Shown here one piece after another: positions 43,764 through 51,198 of a DNA stretch of 64,000 bases. A program made the translations under genes and the position numbers. Each line of letters opens with the position of its first letter. Within the stretch, counting starts at the first letter, position 1. Below the pieces are notes generated by a model, which searched no databases, was not told where the DNA came from, and was given only the letters and a program-made list of their open reading frames with translations. Source of the stretch: Euryarchaeota archaeon Ods02 (GTDB taxonomy: Archaea > Halobacteriota > Halobacteria > Halobacteriales > Halorutilaceae); NCBI GenBank assembly GCA_028751075.1, contig JAQZDA010000003.1:62001-126000 (forward strand), in the 5' to 3' direction.

Positions 43764-44747
43764 TCAGCCGTGGAAGCCTGCGGCGACCAGTAGAGGAAAC
43801 ACGAGAGTTGCTTCCGCCTGCACGAGAGCGGTGTTGTCGCCGCCGTCATCGGCTTTGATCTTACCCCAGCTGACGGCTTCCTCCGGCGGCGCACCCGACA
43901 ACGAGCCATCGCCCTCCATACCCGTGGAGATGTAGACGGCGTAGTCGGCTCCCCCCCGGAACAGGTTCGTCATTATAGCGTGGTGCTTCGGAACGCCGGC
44001 GCCGACGCAGACGATACCCGTCTCCTCCGCGAGCAAGCCCTCGTCGATGAGCTCCGCGTAGTCCCCCGAGACCTCTATCCCAACGTCACCGACGTCCCGC
44101 TTCTGCTTGTAGTAGTAGAGGAAGTTACCTATCTCGGCGTCCATGAACGCAGGACAGTATACCGGTACGTCGTACTCCGCCGCGGTCCCCAGCACGCTGT
44201 CCTCGTCGTCCAGCGACTCCCCTAGCTCCCGCGTGAACTCCCTCGGAGTTCTCAGGCCTTCATCTGCGAAGAAGTCGTCGAAGAAGCTGTAGAGGTACTC
44301 CTCCAGCCAGACGTACCGGTCGCTGGGAACGTAGATGTTACCCAGTCTGTTGATGCCGTTCTCCCTCAGAGCGGCTTCGTCAGCGTCCCAGCTGCCTATC
44401 TTGAAGGGTTTCTCCGACTTGATGGCGTCCTCGGCTACAGCCCCCGACGTCGTTATCACTACGTCAACGAATCCCTCACGCACCAGGTGCGCCACCGTCT
44501 CACGAAGCCCCGACGACACGATGTTCGACGTCATAGTGAGGTAGACGTCGGCGTCCGCCTCCAGCATACGCTGGACGACGTCACAGGCTTCAGCTAGCTC
44601 CGTCGCCTGGAAACCCGTGGAACCGTACGCGTCCATGAGGTCATCGAAGCTGAACTCCCCGCGGAAGTCGTAGCCACGTACCTCCCGACCTCCGGGTTCG
44701 TCCTCGCTTCCGGGAACCACGTGGTCCCTCGTACCGTCTGGATCCAT
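43764..44747 (-). CDS. dys: Deoxyhypusine synthase
   Basis: 327 residues. Motifs of the family are STGFQATELAEACDVVQRML, VYLTMTSNIVSSGLRETV, VVITTSGAVAEDAIK, YVPSDRYVWLEEYLYSFFDD, CPAFMDAEIGNFLYYYKQK, and near the C-terminus EEAVSWGKIKADDG with the active-site lysine. The enzyme transfers the aminobutyl group of spermidine, or in haloarchaea probably of agmatine followed by a ureohydrolase step, to a lysine of aIF5A. An arginase-family gene at 24.4 kb is in the window but distant, so a link is only possible. The upstream neighbour, a P450, is divergent. Confidence 0.95.
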   Translation of the reverse strand: MDPDGTRDHVVPGSEDEPGGREVRGYDFRGEFSFDDLMDAYGSTGFQATELAEACDVVQRMLEADADVYLTMTSNIVSSGLRETVAHLVREGFVDVVITTSGAVAEDAIKSEKPFKIGSWDADEAALRENGINRLGNIYVPSDRYVWLEEYLYSFFDDFFADEGLRTPREFTRELGESLDDEDSVLGTAAEYDVPVYCPAFMDAEIGNFLYYYKQKRDVGDVGIEVSGDYAELIDEGLLAEETGIVCVGAGVPKHHAIMTNLFRGGADYAVYISTGMEGDGSLSGAPPEEAVSWGKIKADDGGDNTALVQAEATLVFPLLVAAGFHG

Positions 44748-44885
44748 AGCCAGACTCGGGTATAAGACGCATTCAACCCTGCGGTTCCACCGTGCAACCG
44801 GAAACCCCGTCTAAGCCGACTTCGTTATAACCCGTCGTGTAAACGAGCCGTCAGGGGTATACCCCTGGAGAACCCCTTTCGAGGT

Positions 44886-46091
44886 ATGTCTACAGAGGAG
44901 GGGGACGAGGAGGTAGACGCCGACGAAGTAGAGTTCCCCGACAGGTTCCACACCCGGGAGTTCGCTCTCGACCCCTATACCTGGTACAGGGAGAACCTCC
45001 GGAGAGACAGGGTATCCTACGACGAAAGAGGGGGGTACTGGAACGTCTTCGGTTACGACGCAGCCGTCGAGGTGCTGACCGACCCCGACAGGTACTCCAG
45101 CCGTGCACTAGGCGAAGGTGGTGTCCTGTTCGAGCACACGATGCTTTCGATGGATCCACCCGAACACACCGAAAGACGGGGTACGGTCGCGGAGTATTTC
45201 CACCCTCAGGAGGTCGATGAACACAAAGCTACAGTCGAACGCCGCGTCGACGAGCTCCTCGACGAAGCACTGGAGGACGGAGAGTTCGACGCCGTCGCCG
45301 ACCTGGCGTACAAGCTCCCGATAATGACCATCTGCGACATCCTAGGTGTCCCCCGCGACGAATGGAGGAGGTTCAAACAGCTGAGCGACACCGCTGTAGC
45401 GGGGCCGATCTCCACCGGCGGGGACGTCGAAGCCCTAGAGGAAACACGACAGCAGACGGTGCTGGAGTCCGGACGGGCATTACACGAACAGCTAATGCGC
45501 AAGCGAGAGGAGCCAGAAGACGACTTGATCTCCAACGTCCTCGAGAAGGACCACGGCCTCAGCGAGTACGAGCTACTGCGGATGCTGGGACTGTTGATGG
45601 CCGCGGGCAACGTCACAACCACAAACCTGATCGGCAACGCCGTCTGGACGCTGCTGGAGCACCCCGACGAGCTCGAAAAGCTCCGAGATAACCCGGAAAG
45701 GACGGGTGATGTCGTCGAAGAGGTGCTGAGATACAGGTCACCCGTACAGTTCACAGGTAGGCTCACCACGGAGGAGACCACTCTTGCAGGCGAGAACGTA
45801 GACCCCGACGAACACGTGATCGTATGGCTGGCGGCAGCCAACCGCGACCCGGAGATCTTCGACGAACCAGACGAGTTCGAGCCCGGTCGAGAGCCCAACA
45901 ACCACATCGCCTTCGGCCGCGGACCACACACCTGCCTCGGTGCCTCGCTCGCACGGATGGAAGCAGAGGTCGCAGTCCGTAGACTGGTCGAACAGACGGA
46001 GAGCTGGTCGAAGGTCGACGAACCCCTGCAGCCGTTCGAGAGCACGTTCCTCTACGGTGTGCAGAACCTTCCGATGGAGGTCGAATTATGA
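44886..46091 (+). CDS. Cytochrome P450
   Basis: 401 residues, the size of soluble bacterial-type P450s. The I-helix oxygen-binding segment reads LLMAAGNVTTTNLIGNAVW, in which the common A-G-x-D/E-T has N-V-T-T. The K-helix is EEVLRYRSPVQ, and the haem loop is FGRGPHTCLGASLARME with the thiolate ligand Cys350. It would hydroxylate a small hydrophobic substrate using an external ferredoxin and reductase, neither of which is encoded alongside. A luciferase-like oxidoreductase gene follows 61 bases downstream on the same strand and may share its transcript. Confidence 0.93.
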   Translation: MSTEEGDEEVDADEVEFPDRFHTREFALDPYTWYRENLRRDRVSYDERGGYWNVFGYDAAVEVLTDPDRYSSRALGEGGVLFEHTMLSMDPPEHTERRGTVAEYFHPQEVDEHKATVERRVDELLDEALEDGEFDAVADLAYKLPIMTICDILGVPRDEWRRFKQLSDTAVAGPISTGGDVEALEETRQQTVLESGRALHEQLMRKREEPEDDLISNVLEKDHGLSEYELLRMLGLLMAAGNVTTTNLIGNAVWTLLEHPDELEKLRDNPERTGDVVEEVLRYRSPVQFTGRLTTEETTLAGENVDPDEHVIVWLAAANRDPEIFDEPDEFEPGREPNNHIAFGRGPHTCLGASLARMEAEVAVRRLVEQTESWSKVDEPLQPFESTFLYGVQNLPMEVEL

Positions 46092-46152
46092 GAGGTAGGA
46101 TAGCAAGTCGAAGCACAGGAAGTAGAACCAGAGAAGACCGAGAGGTAGATGT

Positions 46153-47361
46153 ATGAAGTTCGGACTGTTCTACGAACAACAGCTGCCGAGGCCATGGACC
46201 GAAGACAGCGAACACCGGGTGTATCAGGAAGCCCTGAGGGAGATAGAGCTCGCGGACGACGTAGGAGTCGACTACGCCTGGGCTGTCGAACACCACTTCC
46301 TCGAGGAGTACAGCCACTGCAGCGCGCCCGAGGTCTTCCTCGCCGCCGCAGCCGCACGCACCGAGGACATCAGGCTAGGGCACGGCGTGAGACTGACGCC
46401 GCATCCCTACAACCCGACGCCGAGGCTCGCGGAACAGGTCGCCACCCTCGACCTCGTCAGCGACGGTCGAGTCGAGTACGGCGCAGGCGAAAGCGGCTCC
46501 ACCGTCGAGCTCGACGGCTTCGACGTACCCGTGGAGGAGAAGTACGAGATGTGGCTGGAGGGCTTCAGGGAGAGCGTCCGGATGATGACCTCCGAACCCT
46601 ACCCTGGCTGCGACGGCGACTACCTCGAGATGCCGGCGCGTAACGTCGTCCCGAAACCCCTGCAGAACCCGCATCCACCGCTGTGGATGGCGTGCAGCAG
46701 CAGGGAGATGATACAGGAGGCCGCCCGCCACGGAGTCGGCGCCCTCTGTTTCGCGTTCCGCACACCCGAGGAAGCCGGGGAATGGGTGGACAGCTACCTC
46801 GAGACCTTCAAAGAGGAATGCGTGCCCGTCGGCGAAAGCGTGAACCCGCGGATAGCGATGGCGACGGGTTTCAGCTGCCACAGCGACCACGACACCGCCG
46901 TCGAACGCGCGAAGGGGTTCGACTTCTTCCGGTGGGCGCTCGCGTACTACTACGTCTTCGGCAGCCACGCACCAGGGTTCGACAGCCTCTGGAAGCAGTA
47001 CCAGGAAGGCCCCGACGAGCTACCGAACGTCGCCGCCACCGCCATCGGAACTCCGGAGGAGCTGCTGGAGACCTGCCACGAGTACGAGGACGTCGGCGTC
47101 GACCAGCTCTTGCTCGTCGGTCAGGGCGGAGACGTCGAACACAGCCACGTCTGCAGCTCTATCGAGCTGTTCGCAGACGAGGTGATGCCGGAGCTACACG
47201 AAGGCGAGGAGGAACGCAGGAGACAGCGGATGCAGGATCTACAGCCGTACATAGAGGAGGCGTTCGAACGCAGGGAACAGCAGGAGGACCGGGCGGACCT
47301 CGAAGAAAGCGACGTCGAGGACGTCGAACCCTACGACAGAGACTACAGCAAGTACCTCTGA
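46153..47361 (+). CDS. Luciferase-like (LLM) flavin/F420-dependent oxidoreductase
   Basis: 402 residues. The TIM-barrel signature of the bacterial-luciferase superfamily is present: MKFGLFYEQQLPRPW, DYAWAVEHHFLEEYSHCSAP, IRLGHGVRLTPHPYNPTPRL, LDLVSDGRVEYGAGES, and late VGVDQLLLVGQGGD. Members use FMNH2 or reduced F420; the preference is not readable here. The C-terminal 60 residues are a highly charged tail (RRRQRMQDLQPYIEEAFERR). It follows the P450 gene on the same strand after 61 bases, so a joint monooxygenase pathway is possible. The NpdG-like enzyme at 35 kb could supply reduced F420. Confidence 0.9.
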   Translation: MKFGLFYEQQLPRPWTEDSEHRVYQEALREIELADDVGVDYAWAVEHHFLEEYSHCSAPEVFLAAAAARTEDIRLGHGVRLTPHPYNPTPRLAEQVATLDLVSDGRVEYGAGESGSTVELDGFDVPVEEKYEMWLEGFRESVRMMTSEPYPGCDGDYLEMPARNVVPKPLQNPHPPLWMACSSREMIQEAARHGVGALCFAFRTPEEAGEWVDSYLETFKEECVPVGESVNPRIAMATGFSCHSDHDTAVERAKGFDFFRWALAYYYVFGSHAPGFDSLWKQYQEGPDELPNVAATAIGTPEELLETCHEYEDVGVDQLLLVGQGGDVEHSHVCSSIELFADEVMPELHEGEEERRRQRMQDLQPYIEEAFERREQQEDRADLEESDVEDVEPYDRDYSKYL

Positions 47362-47404
47362 AGCAGCAACCCGAACTCGTTCATATGTCGTCGGAGTCCC
47401 CGGG

Positions 47405-47944
47405 TTAGTCCTCCGTATCCTGTACCTCGTCTTCCCTATCGTCGCCTACCTCGTCATCTATCTCGTCTCCTCCGTCTTCGTCTACACCGTCCCCGTCTCC
47501 GTCGTCCTCCTGTCTCGCCCTCCACTCCTCCTCCGTCCAGGCGGTGTCCTCTATATACTCCACGTACTCCTCCTGCGTTATCTCTCCGGCGTTGAGGTCT
47601 CTAGCCCACTCTGCGAGTATGTAGAACAGGTAGTTCGTGTCTTCGTCGACTATGAACACCTCCCCCGATACCATGTCCTCGTCCCAGTCGAAGGCCTCGA
47701 CGATTTCAGCGTATGCCCCGCCGATGACGGAGTAACTAGTGGCCAGGGTCTCCCTCGAGGTGAACTCCATCCAGAGCCCATCTTCATCTACCTCGTAGTG
47801 ATCTACGTCGATGTCCGCGGAATCCTCCACCGCTTCAGCGATTCTCGTGGCCTCCACATCAGAGCCAAGACACCCGGTGGCCGCGCCTGTACCAGCGACA
47901 GCCACGACAGAGCCAGCGATCTGTACGAAACTCCTGCGTCTCAT
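47405..47944 (-). CDS. Tat lipoprotein, unknown function
   Basis: 179 residues from ATG 47944. It begins MRRRSFVQIAGSVVAVAG with lipobox ATGC, so it is exported by the Tat system and lipid-anchored. The mature part (EDGLWMEFTSRETLATSYSV, GGAYAEIVEAFDWDEDMVSG) looks like a small alpha/beta domain, followed by a helix AEWARDLNAGEITQEEYVEY and a 40-residue Asp/Glu/Gly tail. No family is recognised. The start is supported by a TATA-like gattttatct about 28 bases upstream. It is convergent with the luciferase-like gene. Confidence 0.75.
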   Translation of the reverse strand: MRRRSFVQIAGSVVAVAGTGAATGCLGSDVEATRIAEAVEDSADIDVDHYEVDEDGLWMEFTSRETLATSYSVIGGAYAEIVEAFDWDEDMVSGEVFIVDEDTNYLFYILAEWARDLNAGEITQEEYVEYIEDTAWTEEEWRARQEDDGDGDGVDEDGGDEIDDEVGDDREDEVQDTED

Positions 47945-48089
47945 ACCCAGCGGTAGGCCGCCAGAGAAGATAAAATCAAGGTATAGCAAAAGAGACGTAA
48001 GCCAACGAGACGACCCACGCGAATCCGAATACCGAGATCCCCCCCTCCCTCAGTCGCTCACAAACCTCGCTGCATACGCGCCGCTCACT

Positions 48090-48444
48090 GTTTACGCGCC
48101 GAGTAATCGTGAATCAGGGATTCACGGACTCGACGGTTCGCTCACATACGTTCGCTCACGCGCCGAGTCGAGTCAATCGGAGATTGACAAACACGGCGGT
48201 CACTCGCTCGTAAAACTCGCTCGTTCGCGCCGAGCAATCGTGAATCATAGATTCACGGACTCGACGGTTCGCTCACATACGTTCGCTCACGCGCCGAGCA
48301 GGGCAAATCGGAGATTTGCGTACTCGGCGCTTCGTTCCGCTATCGCTCCACTACGCGCCGAGCAGGATTTGAACCTCGGTCACTCGCTACGCTCGTTCAC
48401 TGGTTCAAACCTGTAGTCGCTCACTCGCTCAAAAATCTCTCGTT
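48090..48444 (-). repeat. Array of tRNA-Arg 3'-end units, minihelix-like
   Basis: Read in the direction of tRNA-Arg transcription, the acceptor tail ctcggcgc recurs after the tRNA at plus-strand positions 48355, 48291, 48227, 48160 and 48096, spacing 91, 64, 64, 67 and 64 bases. Each unit has a gagcgaac-type spacer, then a hairpin, then the tail. Hairpin stems differ but stay paired: gcaaatc/gatttgc, gtgaatc/gattcac (twice), gtcaatc/gattgac, with 3-base loops. In 48290-48330 the unit also has gcgccgag to pair with ctcggcgc, closing an 8-bp outer stem. In the three farther units 5-6 pairs remain possible. The first unit has a longer copy (ggttcaaatcctgctcggcgcg split over the T-arm). Not CRISPR: the units share both repeat and spacer sequence. 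Confidence 0.85.
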
Positions 48445-48519
48445 CGCGCCGAGCAGGATTTGAACCCGCGGCTTGGTGGTTCGAAGCCACCCGCTCTCTC
48501 CAGACTGAGCTATCGGCGC
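48445..48519 (-). tRNA. tRNA-Arg (TCG)
   Basis: A 75-base minus-strand cloverleaf: acceptor GCGCCGA/TCGGCGC with discriminator G, D-arm TAGCTCAGTCTGGAGAGAGC, anticodon stem GGTGG/CCACC with loop CTTCGAA (anticodon TCG), and T-arm GCGGG/CCTGC around TTCAAAT. CCA is not encoded and no intron is present. It is followed by the array of its own 3'-end copies. Confidence 0.95.
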
Positions 48520-48565
48520 TCAACTATCCGTAGAACGAAAGACAGGATAAGCGCTTCGTCTCCCG

Positions 48566-48994
48566 TCAGTCGACCATTCCCTCGAGCTCGTCCAGTAGCT
48601 CCTCCTCCGCCTGCGCTTCACCGTGGACGATGTCCGGCATATGATACGTTACATCCGTCGTCGTCACGATACCCACCAGCGCTCCACCGTACATCACCGG
48701 GAGCTTCTTGATACCGTGCTCCTTCATCAGGTCGACGGCGTTCTCGACGGACTCGAACCCGTCCACCGTAATCAGGTCCGAGGACATCACCTCCGACGCC
48801 GTCAGCTCCTCGGAGTCCCCGCCATCCGCCAACACCCCGATCAAGTCCGTCTCCGTGATAATTCCAACCGGGGTGTCCATCTCCACCACCACGGAGCCCG
48901 CGTTCGTCTCCCTTAGCTTCCTCGCGACGTCAGCCACCGACGCGTCAGGGTCGATGGTGACGACCGGCTTCGTCATTATCTGACTCACATGCAT
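48566..48994 (-). CDS. Two-CBS-domain protein
   Basis: 142 residues from ATG 48994. The two CBS motifs are VSQIMTKPVVTIDPDASVAD through VGIITETDLIGVLA and VMSSDLITVDGFESVENAVD through VGIVTTTDVTYHM. Such pairs bind adenosine nucleotides and serve as energy sensors. The acidic C-terminal helix (AEEELLDELEGMVD) may mediate contacts. The start is 73 bases from the divergent aldolase start, so the two share a compact divergent promoter. That hints at joint control with gluconeogenesis, an inference from layout only. Confidence 0.9.
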   Translation of the reverse strand: MHVSQIMTKPVVTIDPDASVADVARKLRETNAGSVVVEMDTPVGIITETDLIGVLADGGDSEELTASEVMSSDLITVDGFESVENAVDLMKEHGIKKLPVMYGGALVGIVTTTDVTYHMPDIVHGEAQAEEELLDELEGMVD

Positions 48995-49067
48995 GGTAAG
49001 GGTTACCACACCCAGTGGTATTACCTTTTCGTGTGATTTTATAGTCCATCGAACCAACGAACCATCG

Positions 49068-49850
49068 ATGAAGGACATCGACGACAGCCCCATAACACGC
49101 GACGGAAACAGCGTGATACTCGCCTACGACCACGGCCTCGAACACGGACCAGTCGACTTCGAAGACGTCCCCGAGAGCAAGGACCCCGCGCACGTCTTCG
49201 ACGTTGCAACACACGACGCCGTCACATCCATCGCCGTCCAGAAAGGCATAGCTGAAGGCTACTACCCCAGCTACGAAGACGACGTCAACCTCCTCGTCAA
49301 GCTCAACGGAACCAGCAACCTCTGGAGCACGGAACCCTACAGCCCACTCAACTGCAGCGTCGAATACGCAGCCGAGATCGGCGCAGACGCCGTCGGATAC
49401 ACGATGTACGCTGGCAGCAACCGCGAGGACCACATGGCGGAGACCTTCCGCGAGATACAGGAGGAAGCCCGCAGGTACGGCCTCCCCGTCGTCATGTGGG
49501 CGTACCCCCGCGGCCAACCCATCAAGAACGACAAAAGCACGAGTATAATCAGCTACGCCGCACGCATCGGCCTCGAACTAGGCGCCGACATCGCGAAGGT
49601 CAAGTACGCAGGCAGCCGCGGCGCGATGCAGGAGGTCATCTCTAACACCGGAGAGATGAACGTCGTGATGAGCGGCGGAAGCAAGAAGAGCGACGAAGCC
49701 TTCCTCGCCGACGTCCACGACACCATGGAAGCAGGCGGCGACGGCCTCGCAGTCGGACGCAACGTCTTCCAGCGCGAAGACCCCGAAGGTATACTCGACG
49801 GAATCGAGAAGGTTGTCTTCGACGGAGACTCCCCCACGGAAGCAGTATGA
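49068..49850 (+). CDS. fba: Fructose-1,6-bisphosphate aldolase, archaeal class I (DhnA family)
   Basis: 260 residues from ATG 49068. The TIM barrel shows ILAYDHGLEHGPVDF, VNLLVKLNGTSNLW, PVVMWAYPRG, the Schiff-base lysine in IAKVKYAGS, and phosphate binding in MSGGSKKSDE and GGDGLAVGRNVFQ. It splits or joins fructose-1,6-bisphosphate. DhnA relatives also include ADTH synthase for aromatic amino acids, but the neighbour is fructose-1,6-bisphosphatase, which overlaps its stop codon (ATGA), so a gluconeogenic aldolase is preferred. The TATA-like attttatag about 28 bases upstream fixes the start. Confidence 0.92.
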   Translation: MKDIDDSPITRDGNSVILAYDHGLEHGPVDFEDVPESKDPAHVFDVATHDAVTSIAVQKGIAEGYYPSYEDDVNLLVKLNGTSNLWSTEPYSPLNCSVEYAAEIGADAVGYTMYAGSNREDHMAETFREIQEEARRYGLPVVMWAYPRGQPIKNDKSTSIISYAARIGLELGADIAKVKYAGSRGAMQEVISNTGEMNVVMSGGSKKSDEAFLADVHDTMEAGGDGLAVGRNVFQREDPEGILDGIEKVVFDGDSPTEAV

Positions 49851-50677
49851 CCGCGGACAGGGTGCTGGAAGAGTTCGAGGAAGCCGCAAGAGAGATACGC
49901 GGGGTCGTCGACAGCCAGCCAGCCGACGCAGAAGGACGCAACCCCAGCGGCGAGACCCAGAAAGCCGCCGACGTACACGCCGACGACCTACTGCTCGACA
50001 GACTCGGCAGCCTCGACAGCGTTGGCGAGTACGCTAGCGAGGAACGCGAGACAGCCGTCGACACCGGCGACGGAGACCTCGCCGTCACCCTCGACCCCCT
50101 CGACGGAAGCAGCAACCTTGACACCAACAACATCGTCGGCTCGATACTCGGCGTCTACAGCGAGCCACTACCCGCCTCCGGAGAACAACTGGAAGCCGCC
50201 GCCTACGTCGTCTACGGCCCCCGGACGACCGTCGTGAAGACAGAGGGAGACAGGGTGACGGAGAAGACTCTGGAGACCGGTGGCTCCCGTGACGTCAAGC
50301 TTCCGGAGCCCTACGTCTACGGCTTCGGCGGCCGTCGACCCGACTGGACGGAGGAGTTCAGGGAGTTCGCAGGCGACGTCGAGGAGGAGCTGAAGCTACG
50401 GTACGGCGGCGCCATGGTCGGCGACGTCAACCAGGTGCTCCACAAGGGCGGGGTCTTCAGCTACCCAGCGCTCGAAAGCCGGCCCGACGGCAAGCTCCGG
50501 CTCCAGTTCGAAGGAATGCCCATGGCCTACGTGCTGAAGCAGGCCGGCGGCGCGTCCACCGACGGAGGACGGAGCCTGCTTGACGTAGAGGTGGATGAGC
50601 TACATCAGAGGACTCCGGTCTACCTCGGGAACCAGGAGCTCGTCGAAAAAGCGGAATCCACCGTAGAACGACGGTAG
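49847..50677 (+). CDS. fbp: Fructose-1,6-bisphosphatase, class I
   Basis: 276 residues. Key motifs are EYASEERET (metal-binding Glu), TLDPLDGSSNLDTNN with the D-P-L-D-G-S-S active-site signature, and the substrate segment YGGAMVGDVNQVLHKGGVFSYPA with LRLQFEGMPMAYVLKQAGG. It hydrolyses fructose-1,6-bisphosphate to fructose-6-phosphate in gluconeogenesis. The start overlaps the aldolase stop by four bases, so the pair is translationally coupled. The order aldolase-phosphatase in one unit explains their shared control. Confidence 0.94.
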   Translation: MTADRVLEEFEEAAREIRGVVDSQPADAEGRNPSGETQKAADVHADDLLLDRLGSLDSVGEYASEERETAVDTGDGDLAVTLDPLDGSSNLDTNNIVGSILGVYSEPLPASGEQLEAAAYVVYGPRTTVVKTEGDRVTEKTLETGGSRDVKLPEPYVYGFGGRRPDWTEEFREFAGDVEEELKLRYGGAMVGDVNQVLHKGGVFSYPALESRPDGKLRLQFEGMPMAYVLKQAGGASTDGGRSLLDVEVDELHQRTPVYLGNQELVEKAESTVERR

Positions 50678-50754
50678 CCGCCCGTGAACGTACATCTATC
50701 CTCTAGAGAACCAGGCACCGTAACCGATAACCACGTGGTCCGTCAACTAAGAAC

Positions 50755-51189
50755 ATGGACGATATCGCGGAAGGACACCCCGTATTGCTGTTCGACGGCG
50801 TCTGCAACCTCTGCAACAGCTACATAGAATGGGTGATCCGCCGCGACCCCGGCGGCGAGTTCAAGTTCGCGCCCCTGCAGAGCGAGGTAGCGCAGGAGGT
50901 CGTCGACCGCGGCGACCGCGACATCGACACCAACGACCTCGACGGCTTCGTGCTCGTGGAACCCGACGGCTCCACCTACACGAAGTCCACCGCCGTCCTC
51001 CGCAGCCTCGCCCGACTCGACACACCCCTACGTCACCTGAAGTACAGCCTGTACGTACCCCGCGTGCTCCGCGACATCGTCTACGCCGTCGTCGCCAAGA
51101 GCCGGTACCGCGTCTTCGGCAAACGCAGCAGCTGTATGGCTCCGACGCCCGACGTAGAAGACAGGTTCCTCGTCGACCCAGGGAGCTGA
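50755..51189 (+). CDS. DCC1-like thiol-disulfide oxidoreductase (DUF393)
   Basis: 144 residues. The defining D-x-x-C-x-x-C is VLLFDGVCNLCNSYIEWVIR, followed by the thioredoxin-like FKFAPLQSE and a long C-terminal helical part (TAVLRSLARLDTPLRHLKYS). The final FGKRSSCMAPTPD carries another cysteine. DCC proteins are thiol-disulfide oxidoreductases of uncertain substrate. It is convergent with an LMF1-like gene only 9 bases away. The two families often neighbour each other or LMF-type membrane proteins, which suggests a common role in folding or maturing exported proteins. Confidence 0.88.
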   Translation: MDDIAEGHPVLLFDGVCNLCNSYIEWVIRRDPGGEFKFAPLQSEVAQEVVDRGDRDIDTNDLDGFVLVEPDGSTYTKSTAVLRSLARLDTPLRHLKYSLYVPRVLRDIVYAVVAKSRYRVFGKRSSCMAPTPDVEDRFLVDPGS

Positions 51190-51198
51190 CTCAGCAGA

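Noticed and set aside
48090-48453. CRISPR array, because units recur every 64-67 bases
   Set aside because: Repeats are only about 8-12 bases, the intervening sequence is shared between units, and no cas genes are near. The repeats are copies of the adjacent tRNA end.
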